Positions 1 to 13,400 of a DNA stretch of 64,000 nt are shown here, in pieces. Below the pieces are notes generated by a model. It did not search any database. It had not been told where the DNA came from and saw nothing but the letters and a program-made list of their open reading frames with translations. Positions within the stretch are counted from its first letter, which is position 1. Every line of letters starts with the position of its first letter. The DNA comes from Meghimatium bilineatum (lineage: Eukaryota; Mollusca; Gastropoda; Stylommatophora; Philomycidae): NCBI GenBank assembly GCA_034231615.1, contig CM067307.1, forward strand, positions 5,504,647-5,568,646, read 5' to 3'. Position numbers and translations under genes: made by a program.

Positions 1-20
1 ATTTGGATAATTTTGTTGTT

Positions 21-210
21 TGTCAGTCAGTTCCCTGTGTGCCCATCATGAGCACACTTTTTGTCAGTCAGTTCCCTGTGTGCCCATTGTGAGCACACTT
101 TTTGTCAGTCAGTTTCCTGTGTGCCCATCATGAGCACACTTTTTGTCAGTCAGTTTCCTGTGTGCCCATCATGAGCACACTTTTTGTCAGTCAGATTCCT
201 GTGTGCCCAT
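21..210. repeat. 41-bp tandem repeat, about 4.6 copies
   Basis: The unit contains GTCAGTCAGTTCCCTGTGTG and a CATCATGAGCACACTT tail. Start points at 21, 62, 103, 144 and 185 give an exact 41-bp period with few substitutions. Confidence 0.95.
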
Positions 211-1129
211 ACTTTTCAGAATTCACTTTTTTTCAGAATTCACACAGAATTCACTTGGTCATGCTTTATTCTGTAAGTAGAAGTATGTGTCCACCATTAT
301 TCACCTGTCAACTAAAATCATATCCTCCACCCATTGCGCAGTTGCCTCTGTTGCAAATTTGATATGGCAATCAGATTGGACTTCATCAGCAAGTGATACA
401 CATCATCATGATCATTGTGTTATCCAATTATGTACCGCTTTACACAATAAATACTTCTCAGCATAAATAGAAACCATCTCATTATCAATGCCATTGGCAG
501 AAAATCCTTTGGCTAAACAAATATGTTCAACTGACTGCTGTTCATTCTTTGTACATTCTTCGAGCATGATTAACATTTTCAAACACGTTCTACACATGTT
601 GGTACAACAAACAACAACTACTGGTGCAACTATCGTCTACAACGCATATTGATCACATAACTGGATGTCGTAACCACATAACTGGATGTTGTAACCACAT
701 AACAGAATGTTGTAACCACATAATCCAATCTTTAAACCATCTATTGTGCTTCTATTCTTGTCCGTATTAGTTTGTGACTGACGTATTGACTTGCCCTCGT
801 GTTTGCAATGAAATAATATATGATGAAAAAGAAAGAATACTTTAATTTAAAACTAACGGAGTAAGCTCCATAAAATAAAAACTAAACTGTGAAAATTGTT
901 GAGATAAAAAAATGAATGTTGATTGTGTTAAAAGTACAATAATATTGCGTGTCAACAAAGAAGCAGGTGTAAAAATATACAGACAAATCTAGTTTTTTTA
1001 AAATACAGTAACAAAAATTAAATTTATTAATTTGATAAATCATGACAACAAGCAGGTTGTAGGGAAAGAGATATGCTGGACAGCATGGCATTGTGAGAAT
1101 ATTGGTCATGGAAATAATTGACAGTGCAA
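211..1129. other. Downstream flank of the gene, mostly featureless
   Basis: No coding or RNA signal seen except three 21-bp units (CTGGATGTCGTAACCACATAA type) at 660-722. Confidence 0.6.
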
Positions 1130-1392
1130 AAATCAGCAGACTATGGACAGATATTGACAGCACATGAAACAGCAGACTATGGACAGACATTGACAGCACA
1201 TGTAACAGCAGACTATGGACAGACATGATAACTGACTGCACATTAAACAACAGATTATGGACAGACATTGACAGCACATGTAACAGCAGACTATGGACAG
1301 ACATGATAACTGACTGCACATTAAACAGCAGATTATGGAGAGACATTGACAGCACATGAAACAGCAGACTAGAGACAGACATGATAATCAAT
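1130..1392. repeat. Compound 36/42-bp tandem repeat
   Basis: Copies of CAGCAGACTATGGACAGACA recur at spacings 36, 36, 42, 36 and 42. The longer variant adds a TGATAACTGACTGCAC insert, so there is a 78-bp higher-order period. Long ORFs across it are a by-product. Confidence 0.9.
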
Positions 1393-1851
1393 GCCAAATG
1401 CCAAGAACAATAAGAAAAAGAAGATAAATCTAATAGTGTTTAAAATTATTGTGTCAGGAAGATGCACTTAACCCTTACAGCATAATAGACAACATTATAC
1501 ATTTTTCATACATGCATGAGGGAAGTCGGCAGGTCTTACCAGTGACCTACCACTATGTAACAGTATACTGCTAGCAGAGGATATAACTATATAGTGAGGT
1601 TTTCTTTCCAATGAAAATCCATCGAAAATTTATCTTTACAGTTATAAATGTTTTATGTTGTATGTCCTGTTGTCCATATCTCCTGGATTAAATGTATGTT
1701 TTGTCTCAATGTCCTACTTTCTATTACACAATCCTAACGGGTACTTTACCATATACTGGGCATATGTTCTTTGCATGATGCCATCAAAATATAATATAAA
1801 AGGGAGGCAAAAACTGTTGTGTTCTTCCTTTTTATTGATTACTTCCCTTTG

Positions 1852-1912
<61 letters not shown>
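1852..1912. repeat. (TA)n microsatellite
   Basis: About 30 uninterrupted TA units. Confidence 0.98.
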
Positions 1913-1915
<3 letters not shown>

Positions 1916-3924
1916 GACAGCGGGTATTTATTAGTTAATTTAAATATTAATTTATTTAGGATGGTTGTATGCGTGGGATAGGAGAGTATGTGGGTGGAAA
2001 CTGACTGAGGTTAGGAAGGGGGTCAGTATGTGATAATTTCTTATTGTATGGCGCAGAATGGGTTAACATTTACCTGTAGACTAGATCACCACATTTAACT
2101 CTGCCAGATAGATTTTGAAGTAGTGCCGTACTTTTACAACACTTTCATAAAATCCTTCCTTCAGCATACTAGACTAATGAAATAGCATGTGTCTGTGCAA
2201 ATATCTTTTTATCTGCACAGCATGTCCCTGTGTGGATATATTGTCATCTGGGAGCACTCCTCGATCTGTAAATTCTCGCATAACTCATTTTTATCGGTTA
2301 AAGGCAAGTCAAGTGTAGTTACGGTAGCCATTTTATAACTAGGAATGAACCGACATAGTGATATATATTTTTAATAGTCTCAAACCACTAAAAATTTCTG
2401 ATTGATGCAGATTTCTTAAGCAGTGTGAAATGTAGGTCCGGGATAAGGGAAAGAACCTCTGCATGAATAACAAAGAGATGCAGGGCAGCCAAGTCTGTAG
2501 ATAAAGAACAGCCTTCCCCTTAGCAAATCAGAACATGACTTTTATTACTAGGGATGTAGCCAAAAAGGTCATCACATTTGTCATCAACAAGAGGGAATTA
2601 CACACGAAAACAGATGAATCACCTTTATTCCATTTTTTTTAAAAGGTAAAGCTCCCTCTTTATTGTAATCATAGCCTGTGCTTTTGTCAGAAATGCTATG
2701 TACTACCAAGTGCATATTATGAAGTTGACCAACAACTGCCTGTTTGTACATGTATCAGATTATGAAGAAAAAAATAGGAATAATAGTCAAAATATTCTGT
2801 GTAGGACATACCTATTAGACTATTGCTGAATTGCTAGGCACCAATAATTATCCAATCTCATCATCAGTACAATGTTAGTCACCAATAATTATCCAATCAC
2901 ATCATCGTCAGTACAATGTACACAATCAACTTTCAAACCAGATCAAGCTTGACTGAGCTGTGTTTGTGATGCAGATCTACTAACCTCTCTACCACTGAGC
3001 AGACAAGAAATAGAATGCATAATAATTAAATAAATAAAATTGTATAAAAATAACATTCAATATTTCGTTATCCTGACATTTCACATGCTGATGTACAGTA
3101 CAAATTGCGAATATATTTTATTTTTGGTATACAATAAACATGAATTAATTATTGACAATAAATATATTTGGTTCTGAGATAAAAATATTGTTTTGAGATC
3201 TATCAAAGAATATTTTGAGCATGTTGATAAATTTATATATCCAACATAGATGATACAAAACTGTGACTATCTATCAGTGGTGTGTAGTGGCTTTTTCCAA
3301 TGGGAACTAGTGTTATTTTGATTATAGATTGTAGTGGAAAAAATTAATATTAGTATGTTGTGTTCAGAACCGATCTTCAAACAAACATAGCTGGAGTGAT
3401 CACACTCATGCAGTGATGTCATATTGATATTTCTTTCAACAGAAGCACTATTATTATATTGCATGTTCTTACGTAGAATGTTATTAATTATGTCAAGATC
3501 GCACCAAATATCAACTGCAATGGAAACACACTATGAACCCAGTACTTTCGCTTTGTAAACACACTTTCATCTATTTCAACCATAGTATTTGGTCAACCAA
3601 CAACAATAAGCTGCTGTAATTTATTGTAATTCTTTTTATAAGCAAATAAATTACTTCGACATCACAGTACACGAAACTTGTGAGCCATGATCTGAGATCA
3701 CATATATGATGTATATAATGGCACCACAAGCAGGGAATTTATGGAAACCAAAATGACCATCTATCCACTTTAGAAACGCATAAGTAAAAAAAACACCATA
3801 AAAAGAATATTCAAACTTTTTTGTGTGACTTGAATGGCAACCTCAATTAGTATTTATGATCCTGATATAACCAAAATAGACATAGCTGTTTAAAGAGTGG
3901 TGTCTTACAAAAATAAAAATATTT
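1913..3924. other. Gene-poor 3' flank
   Basis: No exon or element boundary identified, apart from a 56-bp direct duplication at about 2838-2925 (CACCAATAATTATCCAATC) and a dispersed-repeat fragment at 2480-2590. Confidence 0.5.
2480..2590 (+). repeat. Dispersed repeat R3 fragment
   Basis: GTAGATAAAGAACAGCC...CCCCTTAGCAAATCAGAAC matches in order the segment at 34138-34270 and, inverted, 36965-37110 (ACCCGTAGATAAGGGA...CCTTACCAAATCGGAAC). Element class unknown. Confidence 0.5.
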
Positions 3925-3930
3925 TTTATT
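3925..3930 (-). terminator. Candidate polyadenylation signal of TTLL11-like gene
   Basis: AATAAA on the minus strand about 194 nt after the stop codon. It is the nearest hexamer that fits, but the region is A/T-rich and other sites are possible. Confidence 0.35.
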
Positions 3931-4123
3931 TCAAATAAATGTAAAAAAAGACCCACAAGTTCTTTTACCCTTCATATCACTCAATCCATGAACACTCTTT
4001 CAAACATTCAATTTGCTCGCTATAGTTCACTCCGCTATTATTCCTCATACTTCTCTAGAACAGGTTGTAGCTGTCTTCTTCATATCCTCTCCTCCCAAAA
4101 TTGTATATTCTACTCACTCTGAC

Positions 4124-4467
4124 TTATTTCTTAATACCCTGAAGCACATGAAATATATTTCTTTGCCTATGATTAAGATGAGGAAAATGAACATTAGCAT
4201 TTGATTCTTCCCGAAGTTTAATGTCCGAACCACCAGATCGTTGCTTCTGCTCAGTTAAAGGAAGCTTCCATAAATCTTTCTCTTTGTTCCTATTCAATGA
4301 TTGACTATATCTACCTGTCCTTCTCTCATCTAAATCCAAGTTTGTTGGTATCTTCATGTATTTATGGCAATGTTGAATAAAACTGTTTATTTGTGTTGCA
4401 GGTGTGCCTGTGAAAGTGTCGGTTGCAATTTTGCAGCACCCAGAAACAAAGGCAAAGAAGTTCAAAC
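4124..4467 (-). CDS. TTLL11: TTLL11-like exon 10, terminal (residues 725-838, stop TAA)
   Basis: Acceptor TTTTCTTTTCTAG|GT joins in frame to exon 9 as [20 protein letters not shown], followed by an amphipathic stretch [16 protein letters not shown] and a basic tail ending VLQGIKK and TAA at 4126-4124. The first 40 residues align in pattern with the family's post-DILYIDL segment; the tail is lineage-specific. Confidence 0.88.
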
Positions 4468-7400
4468 CTAGAAAAGAAAAGCAAGAATAGGGATATATTT
4501 TACCTTATATTGATACTTTAAGTTTGTAGAATTTAAACCAAATCAATATTGTAAACTTGTGAATTTAAGACAAATGGAATTTTGTAGAATTTAACTCTTT
4601 CCCTATGTATCGTCCTTAATAGATCTTATGATACCATCACATTTTACGGACCATCGATAAAACAACATGGAATTTTCTGTTTTATTCATTTTTGGTATGT
4701 ATATCAACATAAAGATGGTTTGATCAAAAGCGTAATATGTCCACATTACTTCTGACATGATTTTTATGTGTTATTGTATCAATTTTGTAAGGATAAGTTT
4801 TGAACATGTGTGGTATGTGACGCCATTTTCCTTATATTTTCTATATATAGCCTATTTTGAGAGTTCTTATGTTGAATGAAAGTATAACTCTTTTATTTAC
4901 TTTGGTCACATTAATTATTGAAATCCAACCTGGCAATAACTGGAAACATATATGGGAGAGATGGGGGGTATCTCGATGTGTACCACCTCATCGTCCACAA
5001 GCTCATCAGTCCAATCCAGCACTAATGGCTCTCGTCAGTGATGGAATACCATGTGCTCTATCAACTTTGAGGTCAACATCTCACATTTGATCCTAGCCAT
5101 CTTAAAACAATTCTCATCTTTTGATGCTATGGTGAGAATATCCTAATTCTTCTTTAATTACAAGATATATGATCCATCATAGTGGTAGTTCCTTCTGTTG
5201 TATAGGCTACTTCCAAGAGTTCTAGCCCAAGTCCCTTGACTTCGATCCTTCTTCAACAAAAAAAATGTAAGTCCAATTATTCTTAATCAAATCCTGCTAA
5301 TACTATAAGCACACACATTCTAAATAAATCTAGCAACAATTAATTTAAAATACATTAAAATAAATCAGTCTTTAATTAAATTAACATGACATAATTAATG
5401 CAGCTTAATAACTAAATGCTAATTCAATTTAGGCCTGGGCTCTATATCAAAGTCTTCCTCTTTACAGGAACACATAAGGCCAGCACATATGAATCCCATA
5501 ATCAATCTTGAGAGTCTAAATTCTATCAGAATCTACCATCTCACTGTAACAGAATGAGATTAATACATACAATCAATCAATGGATCAATGATTAGCACTA
5601 CGACTTACTATAGATTTAGTTGGATAATTAAATAATTCCATTATTTAATTTACCACATGCTAACCTAATTACCCGCCTACAGACTGACATCAATGGCACA
5701 AGGGGGAGATAACTAAACATAGTATTCAGTCCCTTATCCTCACTGTAATACACATTCACATTGAAAATCTTGAACCAATAATTCTTCTACCAAAGTTATG
5801 AAACTAGCTCCAATTAAGTTATAACTCTGATATAGAAGAGTTCCATCCGTCCCCGCTCTATCTGACTAAAAGAATGTCTGGACTTCATTGTTCCAATCAT
5901 GAGGCATTCCTAGACATATTTTTCAACATGTCAACTTAAAAAATATAACTACAAAATTAGATTCACATCTAGCATATGAAAATTAAACATACTGGCAACA
6001 TTCCTTGATATTATTATACAACTATGACTATACATTTCTAATTGTGACCATCGACTTCTCCTTAAGGGAGAGGACGGACAAAAACACCTACGACTACATT
6101 CTAAAGCTTATCAAGACCACCTTCCTCAGAGCTTCTACTTAACTAAAATAAAATTACAATTCAGTCGCTGACTGAACTTTATTTCGACTTCTCTCTTTCA
6201 AGATCTGGACCCAACTGTCCAGCTCAGTGGCTGTCTTTTGAATGAATATTTTCTTCTTTTCGATTTCACATGAAAACTAATCTATATAGACCCGGTTAAC
6301 ACTTGTTGGAGAAATCCATTCTTCAACAGTGTTGTCCCAAGATTTCTAACAATTTGGACATGGTTGCCATTCCTTCACTCCCCTATTGTGACTAGTTTTC
6401 TCTTCCAGAGTGATATTTCGTGATAGTTATTAATTTTGCCAAGGTTGCCATTTTGGTATACCGAAAAGTCCCAGAATTATCCAACTTTCCTTATTCTTAA
6501 AAAACTTAGCTCTATTATCTATAAATTCTGCTAGTCTATGGAAGGTACATTAACCCTCATCAAAATTGTTACATACATACCTAAGTAGATTTACACAAAT
6601 TTGTAAGACAAATCTGAAAAAAAAATGTGTGCACAATCGAAGATCAACTTTCAAATCTGAGAGAACCAGTGTGATTATTTGGGATAACAAACATAATTGA
6701 AGCACTATGCCTATATACGAGACATTTTTGTGTCCGTAATTGGATTATCTACAAAGTGACACAGTTTGAGTAAATGTTACATTTGGAAGAATGGTAAATT
6801 TCTACGTTTGCTGTACGTGTTGCAGGACTGAATGACAATCGGCTTTCTTCCTATAGCACATTTGCTCGCTTGATATGTAGTAATATAGTGATGTCTCAGA
6901 ATGTTAGTAACTCCTTCCATCCACCTTCATCTTGGTCTTCCTCTGTATGTTACTGTTTTCACATTGTATGCTCTTGCCACTGGCAAATAAGGGTTGATTC
7001 TCATTGTAAGCATATTACGTTACTTGAATCAAAGTACTCACCTGCGGCTCTGTTTGAGTTCATGTATTCCCATTTTCTATGTAGGTCAATGTATAATATA
7101 TCTATATCAGCATTTGTTATTCCTTTTCTGTTCAGATGACATTTCCTGAAGGATGATTCAACAAAAAATAGTAGATGACACTCCCTGAAGGAATATTCAA
7201 CAAAAAATAGTAGATGACACTTCCTGAAGGAATATTCAACAAAAATAGTAGATAACACTTCCTGAAGAATGATTCAACAAAAAATAGTAGATGACACTTC
7301 CTGAAGAATGATTCAACAAAAAATAGTAGATAACACTTCCTGAAGAATGATTCAACAAAAAATAGTAGATAACACTTCCTGAAGAATGATTCAACAAAAA

Positions 7401-10400
7401 ATAGTAGATGACACTTCCTGAAGAATGATTCAAAAAAAATAGTAGATGACACTTCCTGAAGGATGATTCAACAAAAAAATAGTAGATGACACTTCCTGAA
7501 GGATGATTCAATAAAAATAGTAGTAAAACCAGATGTGCTAGTATAGAACATTTGTGTGATTAGCTCTTCTTGACTATTTCAACTGTTATAAAAATACATC
7601 TTAAAGGCAAATATGAAAATAGTTATGAAATTTGATTGATAATTGTGTCCGAAGTGTTCTGATATTAAATTTATAATATCTAAAGTTATATTCAAAATCT
7701 CTTCAGAAGTGTTATGAAATCATTTGATTTATGAATTTGTGAAAAATGTTAAATTATATATTTATTCTCAATAAATGTGTTCTTAATTTAGATTTAGACA
7801 ATAGGGAGAACATTATCGAAAGAGAAGAAAACAAATAAAGAGGTTCTAAAAACACTTAATATGAAGAAAGAATTACTAAAAGAAATAAAGATCAGACAAA
7901 TAAAATATTTTGGACACATTCAAAGACATGACACCTTGTTGAAAACCTTACTTGAGGGTAAAGTCAAAGGGAAGCGAGCAAGAGGTATACAGAGATACAA
8001 GTGGGAGAGTAACATCACAAGATGGACAGGTTACAGTCTAGCAGAGTGCACCACCAAAACAAGAGACAGAGGATGTTGGAGATCTGTTGCAGCCAACTTT
8101 CGTTGCGGAGACGGCACTTGATGATAAATTTAGATTTAAATAGAGATTTATAACTTGGAAATTATATTTATAATCTCTATAGAAACTTTATTTTATTTTA
8201 ATATACATTACTTTGCTTGTTTTATTTTATTTTAATGTACATTACTTTGCTTGTTTTATTTACTACCAGCTCTAAAAAATAGTTCATGTACAGAAAAATA
8301 GGGCACATGTAGGCAGAGAAACAAACATAGTTGGATACATAAGAAATTAAATGATATATATTTCATACTTTAAACAAAAGAAGTAGATTATCAGATATTT
8401 TGGACACAGAAAAGAAAGAAGACGTTGATGGAAACTGTTGAGAAAAACAAAGTTGAGTGCTGACTATACAGTATAGATCTAAGTAAAAAAAAGATTATAG
8501 GCTAAGTAAAAATACATGTTGTTCGTCCATCACATGATGATGATGACCATATGCTACACCATGTTTGAAATTCAGTTAGAATTATGCTCTTGATTAAAAA
8601 TACATATACTTTGGGCGGACAACATTAAGAGGCTTAAAACATATAGATGATGAAATAATCCCTGTAACTGTAAGAAGATAACTTTTAACAGCCTTTCTGA
8701 CAACAGCACAGGTTATTCTAAGTTGCGCAACTGAGGTGTCATCCAAACATACATAAGGGTTGTTGTCCCCAAGGTATGGTTGTTATAGGGAGCGTTATGG
8801 ATGCATTTTTAGTCTCTGTGGTGAGGCATTCTAGTGCAGCAGTATTCCAGGATTATCATGTCCTGCCGGAAGTGCAGTATATACATCTGGGTCAACTAGT
8901 TCATCATTCTTCTGTCAGATCTGTTCACCCATCTGTAGTGATAATACTAACATTCCCCACCATGCAGGAGTCTGCCAAAAAAAGAACAAATGTGCAATAT
9001 TCACAGGCTTGTATCTCTTTGTCATCCATTGCAACCATTTGACAGAAGACAAAAGTACAAGAAATCAAGTAAGATATTCATTGACAATGATGATTTTTTT
9101 CAGTTGAAAGGTTGTCAGCATACCCCCCAAGTTTTCTTAGTTGCCTCCTATGACATGTCAGTAAAGTAGACAGTAACTCCTTGCACCCTGAATTAGAAGT
9201 CCAGACACATGTTGCAACACGGGCATAAAAGGTGTACAGCTAAACAACCTACAATGACCTAAAACAAATCGCCTAATACATCAATATCAGACTGGATGTA
9301 TAATATTTGATCATAATAAACAGAACAAGGTGTAGAGAATTGACTTAATTATTTTTGAATTTCCGCATATTTACTTCATGTCTCTGAAAAAAAAAAAGAA
9401 CATTGCTTGCTGAGAAAAGCACTACCTGCTAAGAGAAGCACTGCCTGCTGAGAGAAGCATTACCTGCTAAGAGAACCATTCATAGTACATAACTCTATAG
9501 TGTTAAAAGATAATCACTTCACTAGGAATCTCTTTAAAAGATAATCACTTCACTAGAAATATCTTTTTTAAAAAGGCTATCGGATAAAATATATTTATTG
9601 TGATTTTATAATGACCTTGAATCCATAAGAAAACAGAGTCTTTTCTGTGGTTGTTTAATTTCTAATTATTCTGAGCACCTCATGAGACTGGAAGCAACCA
9701 GCAATAGCTGACTTTGTGCAAACTTTGTGCTTTGTAACTTTGTGCAAACTTTGTGCTTTGTAACTTTGTGCAAACTTTGTGCTTTGTAACTTTGTGCAAA
9801 GAATAGCTGAAGATCAGATTACAAGGCATGAGGAAGATCAAGAATTAGATAGGTGGAAAGAATCAAAGAATCCTTAAAGACACCAGCTGATCATTGCCAA
9901 TGCAACCTAAAGACAGACAACTTCAACTCTCCCGCATGACGCACAAATTGTGAATTGTGAAGTTACAATAGATAAATAAATCAGTTTAATTGAGATGTCA
10001 TGTGACGTATTCCTTCCAGAACGTTGTCTTCCCAATGAACTCTCTGAACCTCTCTCTGTCTTGGGCGATGTGGCTTGCATTTTCTAGCGATGTATTCATG
10101 TAATCTTTAATGTCGTCAGTCCATCGTCTTCTTGGTCTGCCTCTTCTTCTCTTCCCAGGTACTCTTCCCTCCATTATTTGTCTTTCTAAACAGTTATGTC
10201 TCTTTATATGACCAAACAGGCGTAGTTTTCTTTTTGTTATTGTGTTTAGTAACCAACACTCTGAAATATTCAGTGTTTATAATATCTGAGTTTCTGATTT
10301 TATCCTTCCTTGATATTCTAAGTATCTTCATGTAGCATTTCAGCTCGAAGGCGTTGATCCTCTTTGCCGCTGTTTTACTTAGATTCCATGTTTCACAGCT

Positions 10401-13400
10401 GTATGTTGCAACCGGAAAAATAAAAGTTCGTAACATTAGCACTTACGTTTCTATTTTGTTGTTTTTCCATATGTTTTTCAAGAGGACTATGTGCTAGAAA
10501 TATGAAGCATTGTCATTACTGATAGTTTTAAGACACTTAGATCTAGGCCATTTATCTTTATATCTTCTTCTTCTTCAGCGTTCATTCTCAAACTCCTACT
10601 GCATTTCCCTTGTAGCAGGACCATTGTCCTGCTAGATTTCCAGCAGGATGTAGTCCATAGAATGGAAATGCGCTGTGTTGCCGTTTTATTCGCGCCAATG
10701 GCCCAACACATCTGTCTTCGGTGGAGTCTTTATATTATTTACTCAATGTGTAACACAAATTCATTATTCACATTCACCACAATAATCAATTACAGTGGAA
10801 TCCTGTTGTAACAACTTAGTCCGGACCAACAAAATATGTATGTAATAACAGAAATTCACAATATACAGTACAAACAATATAGAATAAATATAATTAGAGA
10901 TTTCAAGAATTGTTGTTATATAGGGAAATTTGTTATAAAAGAATGCACTATAGAGGGAATCCACTGTACTATTTCAGCTTGTACTACGTTTGAGTTGTTA
11001 TTCTAAATAAAAATAAATGAATAGACTTACCGTGCAAAAAGTCGAAACATTGATGGACTAAGATAAAGACTTCCCTTGATACCAAGAAATATTGTAAACA
11101 AGTCAGCCAGTTTCTCAAAAATTCGTTCACTTCTGAAACTCTCGCTGTATAAAGCCGGGAAAATTTCCTTCAGACATGACTCTTCCTCTTCTTCATCCGT
11201 TGCGTCTTCATTAACGTCATCGGACGAGTCAGCTTCATTACTTTCGCTAGACAAAGATTGTGTATTTTGTCTATCTCCATCTTTCTCTACAATGTCAATG
11301 TCCTCAGATTTATCAGTGTCGTCAGATTTATCAATGTCCTCAGATTTATCAATGTCCTCAGATTGATCAGTGTCGTCAGATTTATCTATATCCTCAGATT
11401 TATCAATGTCCTCAGATTTTTCCTCACGTTTGGCTGACGCAGCAAAAAGATGATTATTCGCTTCTATTATAACTGCTGATTTTTTATGTCTACCAATCTT
11501 ACTGGCAATCCAGTTCTTCAAGCTGCTGATTGTACCAACATGTGGATGGGAAGATTCATCTAAATATAGTGAATTTGATGTCCCCTCTTCAGAAATAGCA
11601 TCTCCTTCCCCTTCAGACAACATATGACTTGATTCTCTTCGTATAACTCTTTTTCCAATATAATCATCCGATTGATAAAACATGGATTTCTCTGTGTTTC
11701 CTGTTTCATCGTCAATGTGTAGTATAGAAATTCCATTCTCTTTTGGAGAATTACTTTTGTAGTTTTTGTTACTGTTGCCTTTGTCCAACTCCACGTCTGC
11801 TTCTGCTTTGTTATTGTTGTTATTGTTATTAATACTTCTATTTTGATGTCTGCACCTGGTGAAATATTAAAATAATTATTGAGTTTGTTATTTAAAGATA
11901 TATTATTAAATAAAAACTTACAGCATATACCAGTAGTTTAATGCATTATAGTATCATTATCAATTTAATTCCAGCCAATAGCCATATCTCCTCTGATCCC
12001 TTTTTTTTTGCGCATAAAGATATCAGAAGCAGTGCACAAGCTTTGTAGCAAAGTTCCCATGTAATTTTATGTGTATTTTATATATTAGTATCTATTTTGT
12101 TAAGAAAGCAATGGCAACCTACTGAATGTAATCAATTATCAGGGAATCAATCAATAAATCAAGTGCCATTTAGTGTAGGCAATCATGCTTCTCCACAATT
12201 TACTGTCTCTTGTGTTGTTAATAAGTTCAGTTGGTGACTTCTTATTGTGCCACAGTGGGAATCCATCCAGAAATTTCTCTTGTTGTCTTCCTCTGTCTCT
12301 TCTCCCTTTGATCTTTCCGGTGGTTACTAAATGTTCAAGTTTTACTTTCCTCATCACATGCCCTAACAATCTTGAGTGTCTGCTTCAAATTTTTGTTATA
12401 ATTTGTCGTTTTACTTCAGTATCTCTGAGGACTTCTACATTAGTTTTCTTGGCTGTCCACGGAATTGTTATCATTCTTCTTAAAAACCACATCCCAGTTG
12501 TCTCCAGCTTATCTTGGGTGCTTTTTTTAACTGTCCATGCTTTGCTTCCATAAAGAAGGATTGGCTGAATATAACATCCTAGCACTGAAACTTGCGTATG
12601 TATTGATATTCATTGCATAGAATATTTATTTTTCAAAATGTTTATTTCTATCCTGTTCTTGATCTCATTGGAACACTGCCAATTTGATGTTAAAATGGTC
12701 CCAAGATACTTGACTTTATCCATTTAATTTAATTTTGCATCATTGATAGTAAAACTTCATTTTGGTGGTGTGTAGGCCTATTTCTTTGAAAATACCATTA
12801 CTTCTGTTTTCTTTTTGTTTAGACTGAGGCGTTTGTTTTCACTTTTTTGTACTACTATCTCTAGCAGGGCTTGAAGTTCTTGTTCGATCCCTGCAATTAG
12901 AATTGTATTGTCAGCATATCTTAGAGATCAAGGGAATCAATAATTAAAAAATGTTGAGTTGATCAATAATATGTACTCACTGCAACAAAATTGAAATCCA
13001 ACAACTGAAACTTGGAACAAATTAATGAAGCTTTGATAATCACTGGAAACTCACATAATAACGCACAAAAATAGATGTTTTGACCAAAAAACCTTGAGTT
13101 TATTTTTATATTCTAAATAGGATATGTTACCAACATTTTCTATCTATTATCTGTCCCCATTATGTGTTCAATGTTTCACATTTTCTGAGTAGCTGGAGTT
13201 TCAAATTACAATTCAAAGCAAGATGTTATTTTTGTTGCACTGTATACATATTTGTTCATTATATCATTGATGTTGTCTGCGTAACATTTTCTTGGTTTTT
13301 CTCTCTATCTGTATTCAAAACTTAAGGAACTCATATAACTTAGAAACATGCCCAGAATAAAGAATTAATTCCAACCTAGATGGTATAAAAATACAGTAGA

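Noticed and set aside
882-1397. 171-codon minus-strand ORF rich in Ser, Val and Leu
   Set aside because: It lies over the 36/42-bp array; the repeats explain its length and composition.
1655-1981. 108-codon plus ORF with an Ile-Tyr run
   Set aside because: Much of it is the (TA)n microsatellite; the rest shows no family motif.
7132-7511. Overlapping ORFs of Phe/Ser-rich repeats on minus
   Set aside because: They are reading frames of the 39-bp array; kept only as possible exon 9 extensions.
11076-11472. Plus-strand ORFs rich in Ser and Cys opposite exon 8
   Set aside because: Antisense shadows of the acidic repeat.
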